From assembly GCF_000758725.1 (NCBI RefSeq), contig NZ_CP009428.1, positions 1,054,001-1,118,000 on the forward strand: a stretch of DNA of 64,000 nucleotides, written 5' to 3'. The notes beneath the pieces are model-generated. The model saw only the letters and a program-made list of their open reading frames with translations. It did not search any database and was not told the origin of the DNA. The position numbers were made by a program, and so were the translations under genes. Shown piece after piece: positions 17,282 through 26,065 of this stretch. How positions within the stretch are numbered: position 1 is the stretch's first letter; the number at the start of each line of letters is the position of its first letter. Source of the DNA: Paenibacillus odorifer (GTDB lineage Bacteria > Bacillota > Bacilli > Paenibacillales > Paenibacillaceae).

Positions 17282-18928
17282 ATGAAAATCAAACCAACTG
17301 CAGAAGACAAACTGATTGCGTATTACAGGTATTTTTCATTGTCCCTCACATCACTCATGTATCTTCTAGATAAGACGGGACCTTCCATAATTTATAAATC
17401 ACTTATTATTGCTATACTTGTTGTGTTTGCACAAACGTTCTCATTTTGTTATCGAAGGCTACGCAGCAGGCCAAAGACTCTCGTCCTGGCTGTTAGTATA
17501 GAGATGGTGGGAATTATCGCATTGACCTTGTTTACGGGTGGGTACGAAAGCTCTTTTAGGCTCTATGTGCTTAATCCTGTATTGATTGCTGCAGGCTCAT
17601 TGTCCATTTATTTTGGATGGTCGTTGCTCTTAAGCTATATCAGTATTTTTGCGGTGCTCTGTTATTTTTTTATCAATTCTGCGAACAGAAATTTTTTAGA
17701 AATTGTATTTATAAATGGGAATCTGTTTCTAACACTGGTACTTACGGTTATAATAATGCAGATCGTTAATCGGATGAAGCGGCAACGTGAAGAATCGAAT
17801 GCTCGCACGAAAGAGACGATGGAGCATATCAAATCCCTGTACCATATCGTGGAAACCTCAAGCCAACATGATTTCATGAATATCGGTCAAGTGATCACCG
17901 ATTATGTTGTTAAGCTAACGAAGCTAGATAAGGCTTTGTTTTGGTTCGCCAAGAAAAGCGGAGAACCAGCTCCGCAGAGCAGGCAGACCGGCTGGCAGCA
18001 GGAAGAGGAACAGTTCCTATTCTCAGAACTGGGAAAACATGAGCATGAATGGAGATTGCAGCGAGAGCCTATTTTTAGAAATCTGCCGGGATTAGGCGAT
18101 TTCCTGCTGATGCCTGTACGGATGAGCACCCGTTTTGTAGGGATGATTGGACTCAAGCTGGAGTCTACAGAGGGGCTGGAAGGCCGCAGATGGTATATTC
18201 AACAATTGATATTCTTATCTGAGCTAAGTGCGAATATTCTTGAAAGACATGAGCTTGGTGTGATCGAGAACCGGTTGATCATCACGAACGAACAGAACCG
18301 GATTGCGGATGAAATGCACGACAGTGTGTCGCAGAGCCTTTTTGGTATTGTGTATGCGACGCATTCGCTGAAGGAATCGTGGAAGAGAATGTCTGATCAT
18401 GAGCTAGAAGAACAAATTGAGCTTATTCATGACTCTGCAACAAAGGTTGCCAAAGAACTGCGGATCACGATCTACAGTCTTAGCTCCAAGAAGAGTGGCG
18501 GTCCTACTTGGTTGGGCATGGTAAGATCACATTTGAAGAGCTTATCCAGATTAAATGATGTTGATATTGATTTAAAAATAACGGGCGATGATTTCAGTCT
18601 CCCTTATCCTTACCACAAGGCGCTTTTTCGGATTATCTCCGAAGCCACGGGTAATGCCATCAGGCATGGTGCTGCCAGTCGAGTGGATGTAGAACTGTCT
18701 CTGAAGCCGACTTGGATTCGATTATTGATTTGTGATAATGGTGTTGGTTTTGATACTGATTTGTTATGGATTGAATCTGAAGATAGTGTAAGCGGACTTG
18801 GCATGAAGAATATGCAATATTTGACCCAGTCGCTCGGTGGCGACTTTCAGTTGTCCAGTAATGAGAGCACAGGAACAAGAATTATGATTTCGATTCCTGT
18901 CGGTGTAGCTGAATTAAAGAATGCATAA
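17282..18928 (+). CDS. NarL-type (HisKA_3) sensor histidine kinase
   Basis: A 548-aa protein with about six TM segments (~10-160), a GAF-like cytoplasmic region (~185-330), a HisKA_3 domain with RIADEMHDSVSQSLFGIVYA (phospho-His346), and a HATPase with EATGNAIRHG, CDNGVGFD and SGLGMKNM. It belongs to the DegS/LiaS/NarX class. It has a cognate NarL-type regulator 23 nt downstream, and together they sit directly before the EPS operon, so they may regulate it. ATG 17282 is preceded by a purine-rich GGGTGGTGG. Confidence 0.9.
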   Translation: MKIKPTAEDKLIAYYRYFSLSLTSLMYLLDKTGPSIIYKSLIIAILVVFAQTFSFCYRRLRSRPKTLVLAVSIEMVGIIALTLFTGGYESSFRLYVLNPVLIAAGSLSIYFGWSLLLSYISIFAVLCYFFINSANRNFLEIVFINGNLFLTLVLTVIIMQIVNRMKRQREESNARTKETMEHIKSLYHIVETSSQHDFMNIGQVITDYVVKLTKLDKALFWFAKKSGEPAPQSRQTGWQQEEEQFLFSELGKHEHEWRLQREPIFRNLPGLGDFLLMPVRMSTRFVGMIGLKLESTEGLEGRRWYIQQLIFLSELSANILERHELGVIENRLIITNEQNRIADEMHDSVSQSLFGIVYATHSLKESWKRMSDHELEEQIELIHDSATKVAKELRITIYSLSSKKSGGPTWLGMVRSHLKSLSRLNDVDIDLKITGDDFSLPYPYHKALFRIISEATGNAIRHGAASRVDVELSLKPTWIRLLICDNGVGFDTDLLWIESEDSVSGLGMKNMQYLTQSLGGDFQLSSNESTGTRIMISIPVGVAELKNA

Positions 18929-18951
18929 ACTTTAGGCGGGAGGTCGTTTCT

Positions 18952-19587
18952 GTGAAAATCGTCATTGTTGATGATCATCCTTTAGTTAGAAGAGGACTGG
19001 CATCTGTCATTTCGATGCAACCGAATGTGCAGTTTGCGGGTGAGGCGACGAATGGCCAAGAAGCGCTTCTTGTGATTGAGGAGACGCAGCCTGATCTCGT
19101 ATTGATTGATCTTAAGCTAGCAGATGAATCGGGATTGGATGTCATCAAGACAGCGCGTGCTCGTGGTATCGTTAGTAAGTTCATTCTGTTGACGTCATCT
19201 GCAAGCAGAGAGGATTTCCTGAAGGCTGAAGAAGTACTGGTAGATGGATATGTACTGAAAGAGGCGTTGCCCGAGGAGTTACTGTTTGCTATCCAATTGG
19301 TGCACAAGGGAAGAAAGTATTATGATCCTGGTCTGATGGAAGATAAAATGCGCATGAGTGGAAGCAGCCCAACGGATGAATTAACACCCAAAGAAAAGGA
19401 AGTCCTGATCGAGCTGGGACAGGGCGCCTGCAACAGAGAAATTGCTTCACGTCTTTTCATTAGTGAATTTACGGTGAAGAAGCATGTCAGTCAGATTTTA
19501 GCTAAATTACAGGTGGCTGATCGTACTCAGGCAGCGCTTTATGCAAATGCTGTCGGATTAACCAAATATGAAATGTCTTACGAGTGA
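18952..19587 (+). CDS. NarL/FixJ-type response regulator
   Basis: A 211-aa regulator. The receiver domain has VDDHPLVRRG, phospho-Asp53 in LIDLKLAD, and the conserved Lys in YVLKEALP (~105). The C-terminal LuxR-type HTH (~145-205) has LTPKEKEVLIEL, CNREIASRLFISEFTVKKHV. It is the partner of the upstream kinase (23-nt gap). Start GTG 18952 has SD GGGAGGT. It ends at a strong terminator, so the EPS operon needs its own promoter. The operator may include the palindrome at 19701. Confidence 0.93.
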   Translation: MKIVIVDDHPLVRRGLASVISMQPNVQFAGEATNGQEALLVIEETQPDLVLIDLKLADESGLDVIKTARARGIVSKFILLTSSASREDFLKAEEVLVDGYVLKEALPEELLFAIQLVHKGRKYYDPGLMEDKMRMSGSSPTDELTPKEKEVLIELGQGACNREIASRLFISEFTVKKHVSQILAKLQVADRTQAALYANAVGLTKYEMSYE

Positions 19588-19616
19588 AAATTGAAATAAT
19601 TCGTAAGCATAGTACA

Positions 19617-19648
19617 TGAACACGGACAGGTTGTCCGTGTTTTTTTGT
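19617..19648 (+). terminator. Terminator after the response regulator
   Basis: ACACGGACA and TGTCCGTGT form a perfect 9-bp stem with a 3-4 nt loop, followed by seven T. Confidence 0.92.
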
Positions 19649-19664
19649 GCGTTAAAACCTAAAT

Positions 19665-19693
19665 TTGCCCTCGATATGGCACTAAAGTATACC
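19665..19693 (+). promoter_or_regulatory. Candidate promoter of the EPS operon
   Basis: TTGCCC, 17-nt spacer, TATACC, about 160 nt before wzz and just downstream of a strong terminator. It implies a leader RNA of about 150 nt. Confidence 0.5.
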
Positions 19694-19700
19694 TAATCCC

Positions 19701-19712
19701 CCTCTTAAGAGG
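19701..19712. promoter_or_regulatory. Perfect palindrome at the EPS promoter
   Basis: CCTCTTAAGAGG is a perfect 12-nt palindrome at the expected transcription start of the candidate EPS promoter. It is a possible operator for the adjacent NarL-type regulator or another dimeric protein. Confidence 0.45.
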
Positions 19713-19852
19713 TATAACGTCTTACTCCAAAGTGAAGAGGAAAGTGATGGTATGAGCCATGTGGCGAATGGTGTGGATTGATAGAATTAAAGCAACAACT
19801 GAAACTTTCATGAATGCTTTCAGAATGTAATTTTAGCGGAAGGAGGGTTACT

Positions 19853-20590
19853 GTGGAAAAGACGATTCTGGATTACATTAACCTGATTAAAAAAAGGTTT
19901 TGGCTCATCATGGTGTTCGTTTTGATCTCCTGTGCTACGACTTACTATGTTAGCAAAAACTTCGTTGAACCCGTCTATTCCGCTTCCGGACAGCTGCTTG
20001 TCAACAACATTGCCAAAGCTCCCGAGAGCAACAATCTTAACGATTTGAGCTTTAGCCTGAATTTAATTGAGAGTTACAAGGAAATTATGAAATCACCGAC
20101 CATCATGAAAAGCGTAATAGAAAATCACCCGGAGTTTGGTCTCACGGCCGATGAACTAAGCCAGAAGCTTGAGATTAAAACTTCAGAGAAGAGTCAGGTG
20201 ATCAACCTCAATGTTCAGGATGAAAGCTACACTAAAGCTGCCGGGATCGTAAATGCGGTATCGCAGACATTCATTCGTGAATTGCCATCGCTGATGAGGG
20301 TAGACAATGTTACCTTGCTGACACCGGCCGATCCGACTGATGTTCCAGGGCCCTCGAACGGCGGGTTTGCGATGAATCTCATCATCAGCTTTGTTGTATC
20401 ACTTATGGCTGCCCTAGGAATTATTTTGCTGATGGAAACACTTAACGGCACATTAAGGTCTGAAAAGGAAGCGGAATATGACCTTGGTCTTCCGGTAATT
20501 GCTTCGATCGCAACCATTCGTAAACGTGATTTAGGTAAGGCGGCAGGCAACACCAGAGTGAAGGAGGGTGCTTATGTTGCGGCTAAATAA
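19853..20590 (+). CDS. Wzz/YveK-type polysaccharide chain-length/BY-kinase adaptor
   Basis: A 245-aa membrane protein with TM1 (~16-35), an extracytoplasmic Wzz domain, a proline-rich PADPTDVPGPSNG just before TM2 (~180-202), and a short cytoplasmic tail. In Gram-positive EPS systems this protein activates the separate BY-kinase encoded next to it and helps set chain length. A longer frame begins at 19814, but GTG 19853 has SD AGGAGGG at 19841 and is preferred. It is the first gene of the EPS operon and overlaps the kinase start by 17 nt. Confidence 0.9.
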   Translation: MEKTILDYINLIKKRFWLIMVFVLISCATTYYVSKNFVEPVYSASGQLLVNNIAKAPESNNLNDLSFSLNLIESYKEIMKSPTIMKSVIENHPEFGLTADELSQKLEIKTSEKSQVINLNVQDESYTKAAGIVNAVSQTFIRELPSLMRVDNVTLLTPADPTDVPGPSNGGFAMNLIISFVVSLMAALGIILLMETLNGTLRSEKEAEYDLGLPVIASIATIRKRDLGKAAGNTRVKEGAYVAAK

Positions 20591-21215
20591 GAGTCTGGTT
20601 ACAGACGTTAATCCATCCTCGCATATCTCCGAATCGTTCCGATCACTGCGCACATATATACGTCAGCTTGGACTAGCACAGGGCGGCGGAGGAAAAGTGC
20701 TGCTCTTTACGTCAGCAGAAGCTGGAGCAGGCAAGACGACAATATTGTCGAATCTCGCGGTCTCTTTCGTCCAGGATGGCAAGAAGGTAGCGGTGGTTGA
20801 CTGCAATCTGAGACATCCCGGTCTTCATACCGTGTTTGAAGTAGAGGGGAGTGACGGGCTTGCGGCTTATTTAAGTGGGCAAGAGGAAGCAGATAACATC
20901 GCTGTCCTCGGAAACTTAGCCAATCTTTCAGTCATCCCGGCGGGAAAAACTCATGTTAGTCCGCCGGATTTGCTAGGCAACCCCAAAATGACCGCTTTGC
21001 TTGAGGAACTAAAAGAAAACTACGATCTGATCCTGCTGGATTCTCCTTCGGCAGTCGATTTCAGTGATGCTCGTATATTGGCACCTCAAGCGGACGGCGT
21101 GATTCTGGTGGCCAGATATGGAAAGTCCAAACGGGAATCGATTCGCAAAGCGAAGACGCTGCTTGAACAGACCGGCTCTAATCTAATCGGAATTGCCATG
21201 AACCAGGCGAAGTAA
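20574..21215 (+). CDS. CpsD/EpsB-family BY-kinase without a tyrosine tail
   Basis: A 213-aa cytoplasmic P-loop ATPase. It has ESFRSLRTYIR (interface), Walker A in AEAGAGKTT (51-56), Walker A' VVDCNLRHP (~75-82) and Walker B LILLDSPS (~152-159). This pairs with the Wzz protein to control polymerisation. The Walker A' Asp and Arg are present. Unlike most BY-kinases it ends NLIGIAMNQAK, with no C-terminal Tyr cluster, so classical autophosphorylation is doubtful. ATG 20574 has SD AAGGAGGG and overlaps the upstream gene. Confidence 0.88.
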   Translation: MLRLNKSLVTDVNPSSHISESFRSLRTYIRQLGLAQGGGGKVLLFTSAEAGAGKTTILSNLAVSFVQDGKKVAVVDCNLRHPGLHTVFEVEGSDGLAAYLSGQEEADNIAVLGNLANLSVIPAGKTHVSPPDLLGNPKMTALLEELKENYDLILLDSPSAVDFSDARILAPQADGVILVARYGKSKRESIRKAKTLLEQTGSNLIGIAMNQAK

Positions 21216-21217
21216 AT

Positions 21218-21347
21218 GTTTATGCTTTCGAAGTGTTTTTTGCACGAAGTGAAATCATTGAAGCTAATGCTCACAAAACTTAAGTTTATGCTTTCGAAGT
21301 GAGTTTTGTACGAAGTGAAATCTTTGAAGCTAATGCTCACAAAACTT
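21218..21347 (+). repeat. Tandem 64-nt direct repeat in the galU leader
   Basis: Two 64-nt copies at 21218-21281 and 21284-21347 differ at only four positions. Each contains two CGAAGTG segments, and in copy 2 AGTTTTGT can pair with ACAAAACT near the copy's end, giving a hairpin. The second copy ends next to the galU SD. It lies inside the operon between the BY-kinase and galU, where a regulatory leader or a dispersed element would be unexpected. Confidence 0.9.
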
Positions 21348-21364
21348 TTAGGAGGTAAAGTGCG

Positions 21365-22255
21365 ATGAAAAAGGTGAAAAAAGTAATCATACCCGCGGCA
21401 GGACTAGGTACGCGCTTTCTTCCTGCAACGAAAGCCATGCCTAAAGAAATGCTTCCGATTATCAATAAACCAACCATTCAATACATTGTTGAGGAAGCTA
21501 TTGCTTCCGGTATTGAAGATATCATCATTGTTACTGGTAAAGGTAAAAGAGCCATTGAAGATCATTTTGACAATGCGTTTGAGCTGGAGTCTAGGCTTCT
21601 GGAAGATGGAAAGCTGGATCTGCTTAAAGAGGTTCAGCGTTCAGCCAAGGTAGAAATTCACTATATCCGCCAGAAGGAACCAAAGGGTCTGGGGCATGCG
21701 GTATGGTGTGCAAGACGGTTTATCGGAGACGAGCCATTCGGTGTCATGTTAGGCGATGATATCGTCACAGGAGCCGTACCTTGCCTTAAGCAGCTGATTG
21801 ATCAATATGAAGAAACACAAAACTCGGTTATCGGAGTTCAAGAAATTCCTGATGAATTCACGAATCGCTACGGTATTATTGAACCGGATTTGCAGGACGG
21901 TAAATTGTATCGGGTTAACAATTTTGTAGAGAAGCCGCCACTAGGTACGGCACCTTCCAATCTGGCGATCATGGGTCGTTATGTGTTTACTCCGAAGATC
22001 TTTAAGTATCTCGATTTGATGGAAGAAGGCGCCGGCGGAGAGATCCAGTTGACAGATGCCATTCAGAAGCTGAATCAGAGTGAACGGGTATATGCCTATA
22101 ATTTTGACGGAACAAGATATGATGTCGGCGAGCGGCTTGGATATATTTTGACAACACTTGAATTTGCACTGCAAAGCGAAGATTTGCGCTATCCGGTGAT
22201 GGATGCAATGTCGGAATGGCTGAATAAAATGGGACAAACCAGCTTGAGTAGTTAA
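21365..22255 (+). CDS. galU: UTP-glucose-1-phosphate uridylyltransferase
   Basis: A 296-aa enzyme making UDP-glucose from glucose-1-phosphate and UTP. It carries the nucleotidyltransferase signature [20 protein letters not shown], then [42 protein letters not shown] and YDVGERLGY. Together with the ugd gene downstream it supplies UDP-Glc and UDP-GlcA for the polymer. ATG 21365 has SD AGGAGGT. It is preceded by the tandem 64-nt repeat. Confidence 0.96.
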   Translation: MKKVKKVIIPAAGLGTRFLPATKAMPKEMLPIINKPTIQYIVEEAIASGIEDIIIVTGKGKRAIEDHFDNAFELESRLLEDGKLDLLKEVQRSAKVEIHYIRQKEPKGLGHAVWCARRFIGDEPFGVMLGDDIVTGAVPCLKQLIDQYEETQNSVIGVQEIPDEFTNRYGIIEPDLQDGKLYRVNNFVEKPPLGTAPSNLAIMGRYVFTPKIFKYLDLMEEGAGGEIQLTDAIQKLNQSERVYAYNFDGTRYDVGERLGYILTTLEFALQSEDLRYPVMDAMSEWLNKMGQTSLSS

Positions 22256-22291
22256 GTTGAGTTCGCAAAATTTTAGATGAGGAGGATGAGC

Positions 22292-22978
22292 ATGCAAAAA
22301 CTGCCGGAAGACTACGAGGCGGTCCTGCCGAAAATTTACATGCTGCATACCGATGAGAGAAGGAAAGAAGCAGAGTCCTATTTGATAATGAAACGGATGA
22401 TCGATATCTTTTTTTCCGCTCTTGGTCTTCTCGTGTTAATGCCATTATTTGTTGTCGTGGCGATTCTGATCAAGCTGGAGGATCCGAAAGGAAAGGTGTT
22501 CTTTCGGCAAAACCGGGTTGGGAAGAATGAAAAGCAATTCCCGATGTATAAGTTCAGATCCATGGTTAGTAACGCTGAGGAGTTAAAAGAAAACCTGATG
22601 GCCTATAACGAAGTGAGCGGTGCCATGTTCAAGATTAAGAACGATCCGCGGATCACACAGATAGGGAGATTCCTGCGCAAGACGAGCATCGATGAGCTAC
22701 CTCAGCTGTGGAATGTGCTGATAGGTCAAATGAGTTTGGTTGGTCCTCGTCCTCCGCTGCCAGAAGAGGTGGCTCAGTATACGGAATATGACAAACAGCG
22801 TTTGACGGTTACACCAGGCTGTACCGGATATTGGCAAGTGAATGCCCGAAACAGTGTCGGCTTCGACGAAATGGTACAGCTGGACTTAACCTACATCCAT
22901 ATTCGGAGCACCATGCTGGATCTAAAAATCATTGCTAAAACCGGACTGATGTTACTCGGTTCAAAAGATGCTTATTAA
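22292..22978 (+). CDS. Undecaprenyl-phosphate sugar phosphotransferase (initiating enzyme)
   Basis: A 228-aa member of the bacterial sugar transferase family (WcaJ/CpsE catalytic domain). It has one membrane helix (~33-55) after KRMIDIF, the RQNRVGKNEKQFPMYKFRSM core, KTSIDELPQLWNV, LVGPRPPLPEE and TPGCTGYWQVNAR. It would load the first sugar phosphate, probably glucose or galactose, onto undecaprenyl phosphate. It lacks the multi-TM N-terminal half of WbaP-type enzymes. Of three in-frame ATGs, 22292 has the best spacing from GAGGAGG. Confidence 0.92.
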   Translation: MQKLPEDYEAVLPKIYMLHTDERRKEAESYLIMKRMIDIFFSALGLLVLMPLFVVVAILIKLEDPKGKVFFRQNRVGKNEKQFPMYKFRSMVSNAEELKENLMAYNEVSGAMFKIKNDPRITQIGRFLRKTSIDELPQLWNVLIGQMSLVGPRPPLPEEVAQYTEYDKQRLTVTPGCTGYWQVNARNSVGFDEMVQLDLTYIHIRSTMLDLKIIAKTGLMLLGSKDAY

Positions 22979-23003
22979 TAATGTGGAAATTAGGTGAATG
23001 CCG

Positions 23004-23939
23004 ATGCGTGAATACGGAGACGTTCCTAAGCTTTCCATTATCATCTGTACCTACAACAGAGCACCTTTATTGATCAAGACGCTTCAGTCACTTTTAAAGC
23101 TGGATCACTTAGAGCAGGCGGAGATCATTGTTGTGGATAACTGTTCCAAGGATGATACTGAAGCTTGCGTCAAAAAGTTTATAGGAAAGCATGGAGCTGA
23201 TGTGGATATCCGCTACATGATGGAGCCGATGCAGGGGCTTTCAGCGGCTAGAAATACAGGAATTCTGGCTTCCAAATCGCCGCTGATTGCCTTTCTCGAT
23301 GATGATGCGATACCTTGCCAGCGTTGGATAACAACGATTGTCAGTACTTTCGAGAGTAAACCGGAGGTCATGGCTATGGGAGGCAAAATCGCTCCGATAT
23401 TTGAAAGTAAACGTCCGGACTGGTTGATTAAACCCTTTGAGCTTCCGTACACGATTGTTGATTTAGGTAGCCGGATTAAGGAATATCCCAAGCAACTTCA
23501 TCCTTGTGGGGCCAATATGGCGATGCGGAAGCTCGTATTCGACATCAGTCTTTTTCCCCTGGATCTCGGAAGAAAGGGTGATTCTCTGCTCTCCGGTGAA
23601 GAGACCTGGTTATTCGGACAGATTCAAAAAGAAGGGCATTCCATCCTCTACCATCCGGAAATGGCGGTTGACCATTTCGTGCCGGCGGCCCGCTTGACGG
23701 AAGACTGGATTATGAGGCGCTATTATAGCCAAGGTATCTCTAACGCTATGAAAAGCGAAGGACTAAAAGGCAAGCTGCTTCTAGTGGGAAAGACAGCCGC
23801 TAAGCTCGTGTATATCCTGGCTGATTCTATCCTCTCAAGAAGCAAAGGAAGAAGGCTTTTGAACAAATGCAGGCTGGAGAGTATTCGTGGAACGCTTCAT
23901 ATGATTCTCAATCGGGAGAGGCATTCCGCAGCGGGGTGA
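23004..23939 (+). CDS. GT2 glycosyltransferase
   Basis: A 311-aa inverting family 2 transferase. SIIICTYNRAPLL opens the GT-A fold, with IIVVDNCSKDDT, GLSAARNTGI, the metal-binding FLDDDAIPC, and a GEETWLFGQ acceptor-side acidic motif. A basic amphipathic C-terminus suggests membrane association. It acts on the lipid-linked repeat unit; the sugar is unknown. Start 23004 is preferred over ATG 22998, which touches the SD AGGTGA. It is inside the EPS operon. Confidence 0.9.
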   Translation: MREYGDVPKLSIIICTYNRAPLLIKTLQSLLKLDHLEQAEIIVVDNCSKDDTEACVKKFIGKHGADVDIRYMMEPMQGLSAARNTGILASKSPLIAFLDDDAIPCQRWITTIVSTFESKPEVMAMGGKIAPIFESKRPDWLIKPFELPYTIVDLGSRIKEYPKQLHPCGANMAMRKLVFDISLFPLDLGRKGDSLLSGEETWLFGQIQKEGHSILYHPEMAVDHFVPAARLTEDWIMRRYYSQGISNAMKSEGLKGKLLLVGKTAAKLVYILADSILSRSKGRRLLNKCRLESIRGTLHMILNRERHSAAG

Positions 23940-23948
23940 GGGATTAAC

Positions 23949-25295
23949 ATGACAAATTTTGAGTGGGGCTCCAAATTAAATGTTTTGCCATACGGGATGC
24001 TCTATCTCATGTCGGCCCTGTTCTTTGGAACGGCGGTCATCTACCAGCCGATGATTGCGATAGCTGCCGTGCTTCTGATTATTTTGCTGGGAATCTCGAT
24101 TTCACGGCCTGTACTGATCAGTTATTTCGTTCTAATCACAACGGCAATATCGATTAACTTTTTATATGATGGCAGCATGTTCGGAATGGAGATACTGTCC
24201 CTTTATAAATTAGTTATCGTGATGCTGCTTGTTCCTTGTATTCTGGTCAATGGCTTGCGGTTTCGTCTGAGTCACCCCTTGTGGGCAATGGTGGCGCTGC
24301 TGGTGATTACCTTTGGATCTTCGATCTGGCTGCCGGAAATGACCTCATCCATTGCAGTTAAAGCTTTTATCGGTCTATCCATTCCATTCGTATTTTTATT
24401 AATTAACTGGAAAAAGAATGTAGCCGAGCTGCAAATCAAAATTATCTGTATGCTTCCTCTTGTTAGTGTAGTGGTTGGTTTGTTGCTGCAGCTTGCGCAT
24501 GTTCATAATTTTCTCAACATCGAGTATACAGGCGCTGTACGGATTCAGGGGGCTAATATTCCTGCGCATCTAGCGATGCTGGCCTTTATGGGAGTAGCGA
24601 TTCCATTTATTGAGGTGAAGCGGAATCCGCAGCAAGCACGCTTTTTCTATATCATGCTAGTTCTGAATTTCTTTATCTTGATTGGAACAGGAACAAGAGG
24701 GCCTATCTTGGCACTTGGACTTACCGTTCTCTACTACTTCTATGATATTCTTCGCCAATATTTGAAGGGCAGAACCTATCTGCTAATTCCGTTGATGGGT
24801 GCATTTTTCCTGATTATGGTCGCTGTTTTCTGGCAGCTTGATAATTTTGAGAAACGTTCCTTTGAGAGACAGACAGATACGGCTGTTGATTTATCAGGAA
24901 GGTCGGAGGCATGGGAGTATTTCTTAAATAAGGCTGCGGACTCTCCTTGGTCTGGTAGAGGGCTTGGAGCAGTGACGGTAGCAAATGATGGAACGTTGTA
25001 TAAGGGTTTTGTAGTTCCGCACAACGAGTATATCCGCTTTTACTTCGATGGGGGATATATTGGCGCTATTCTGTTGATGTTCTCTTTATTGGCTGTATTT
25101 ATTCTGGTGTACAGAGCATTGGCTCCGCCGATCAAACCTTATTATCTATTATTTATTGCAGCGTTTTTAATCTACTCATTCTCCGATAACACGCTGTCGA
25201 CGGTCCAATTTATTATTCCGTTCTGTTGGTACCTGAACTGCCTGTATCGATCTTCACAGCCAACCGATTCCCCACAAAAAGAAGTGATACGATGA
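23949..25295 (+). CDS. O-antigen ligase/Wzy-like polymerase (first copy)
   Basis: A 448-aa polytopic membrane protein with about 11-12 TM segments. A long external loop carries DLSGRSEAWEYFLNKAADSP, WSGRGLGAVTV and PHNEYIRFYFDGGY, the Wzy_C pattern (RxxxW...G...HN). It probably polymerises repeat units on the outer membrane face. Its stop overlaps the next start (ATGA), so translation is coupled. A second Wzy-like protein occurs downstream. Confidence 0.87.
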   Translation: MTNFEWGSKLNVLPYGMLYLMSALFFGTAVIYQPMIAIAAVLLIILLGISISRPVLISYFVLITTAISINFLYDGSMFGMEILSLYKLVIVMLLVPCILVNGLRFRLSHPLWAMVALLVITFGSSIWLPEMTSSIAVKAFIGLSIPFVFLLINWKKNVAELQIKIICMLPLVSVVVGLLLQLAHVHNFLNIEYTGAVRIQGANIPAHLAMLAFMGVAIPFIEVKRNPQQARFFYIMLVLNFFILIGTGTRGPILALGLTVLYYFYDILRQYLKGRTYLLIPLMGAFFLIMVAVFWQLDNFEKRSFERQTDTAVDLSGRSEAWEYFLNKAADSPWSGRGLGAVTVANDGTLYKGFVVPHNEYIRFYFDGGYIGAILLMFSLLAVFILVYRALAPPIKPYYLLFIAAFLIYSFSDNTLSTVQFIIPFCWYLNCLYRSSQPTDSPQKEVIR

Positions 25296-26065
25296 GTCAA
25301 GTGAATATGTTCGATGTCAATTTTGATAACTATGATTTCATGGATTTGCTTGATTACATTGATAAAACCATTCAGGAGAGGAATCAGTCTTATATTCTCA
25401 CTTGTAATGTAGATCATGTGATCAAGCTTCGTAAGGATAAAGAATTTCAAACGGTATATTCGAAGGCAGGCGCAGTTGTTGCTGACGGAATGCCACTGAT
25501 CTGGGCATCTAAAATGCTAGGTAAGCCGCTTAAGCAGAAGGTATCCGGCGCGGATCTATTTAATCGATTGGGCAACGCCTTTGAGCAAAGGAAGTACCGG
25601 CTGTTCTTCTTAGGCTCAGCTGAAGGCGTGGCGGAACGGGCAGCAATGAATTTGAAAACAGCGCATCCCGGAATAAATGTGGTTGGCTGTTATTCTCCAT
25701 CCTATGGATTCGAGCACAATGAGGAGGAGAACGAACGCATTATAGAAATGCTGACAGAGTGCCAGCCAGATATCGTGTTTGTTGGTGTAGGAGCGCCTAA
25801 GCAGGAAAAGTGGATTTATCGCCACTATACCTCTTATCAAGCTCCGATATCGATCGGAGTGGGAGCGACCTTTGATTTTCTGTCAGGCTCAGTGAAACGA
25901 GCACCTAGCTTCATGCAAAAAACAGGGTTCGAATGGTTCTGGCGGCTTAGCCAGGAGCCCGGCCGGCTCTGGAAAAGATATCTTGTGGACGATGCACAAT
26001 TTCTACTTTTATTACTTAAGGAACTGCGTAAGCGGGATAAGGTGAAGGAAGGAGGCTTGGAATGA
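25292..26065 (+). CDS. WecG/TagA/CpsF-family glycosyltransferase
   Basis: A 257-aa GT26 enzyme. It has YILTCNVDHVIKLRKD, VVADGMPLIWASKML, KVSGADLF, RLFFLGSAEGVAERAA, DIVFVGVGAPKQEKWI and VGATFDFLSGSVKRAP, plus a basic helical tail FEWFWRLSQEPGRLWKRY that binds the membrane in TagA. Family members transfer ManNAc, ManNAcA or glucose to lipid-linked sugar. The start overlaps the upstream stop (ATGA), and its own stop overlaps the next start in the same way. Confidence 0.93.
   Translation: MSQVNMFDVNFDNYDFMDLLDYIDKTIQERNQSYILTCNVDHVIKLRKDKEFQTVYSKAGAVVADGMPLIWASKMLGKPLKQKVSGADLFNRLGNAFEQRKYRLFFLGSAEGVAERAAMNLKTAHPGINVVGCYSPSYGFEHNEEENERIIEMLTECQPDIVFVGVGAPKQEKWIYRHYTSYQAPISIGVGATFDFLSGSVKRAPSFMQKTGFEWFWRLSQEPGRLWKRYLVDDAQFLLLLLKELRKRDKVKEGGLE

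Noticed and set aside
17282..19587. The HK/RR pair as the ComP/ComA partners of the Trp-peptide
   Set aside because: It is of the right class (HisKA_3/NarL), but it lies about 4 kb away beyond unrelated GH20/AraC genes and immediately before the EPS operon, which is the simpler link. It is not excluded.
21218..21347. Possible CRISPR-like array
   Set aside because: Only two 64-nt units are nearly contiguous, with no variable spacers.
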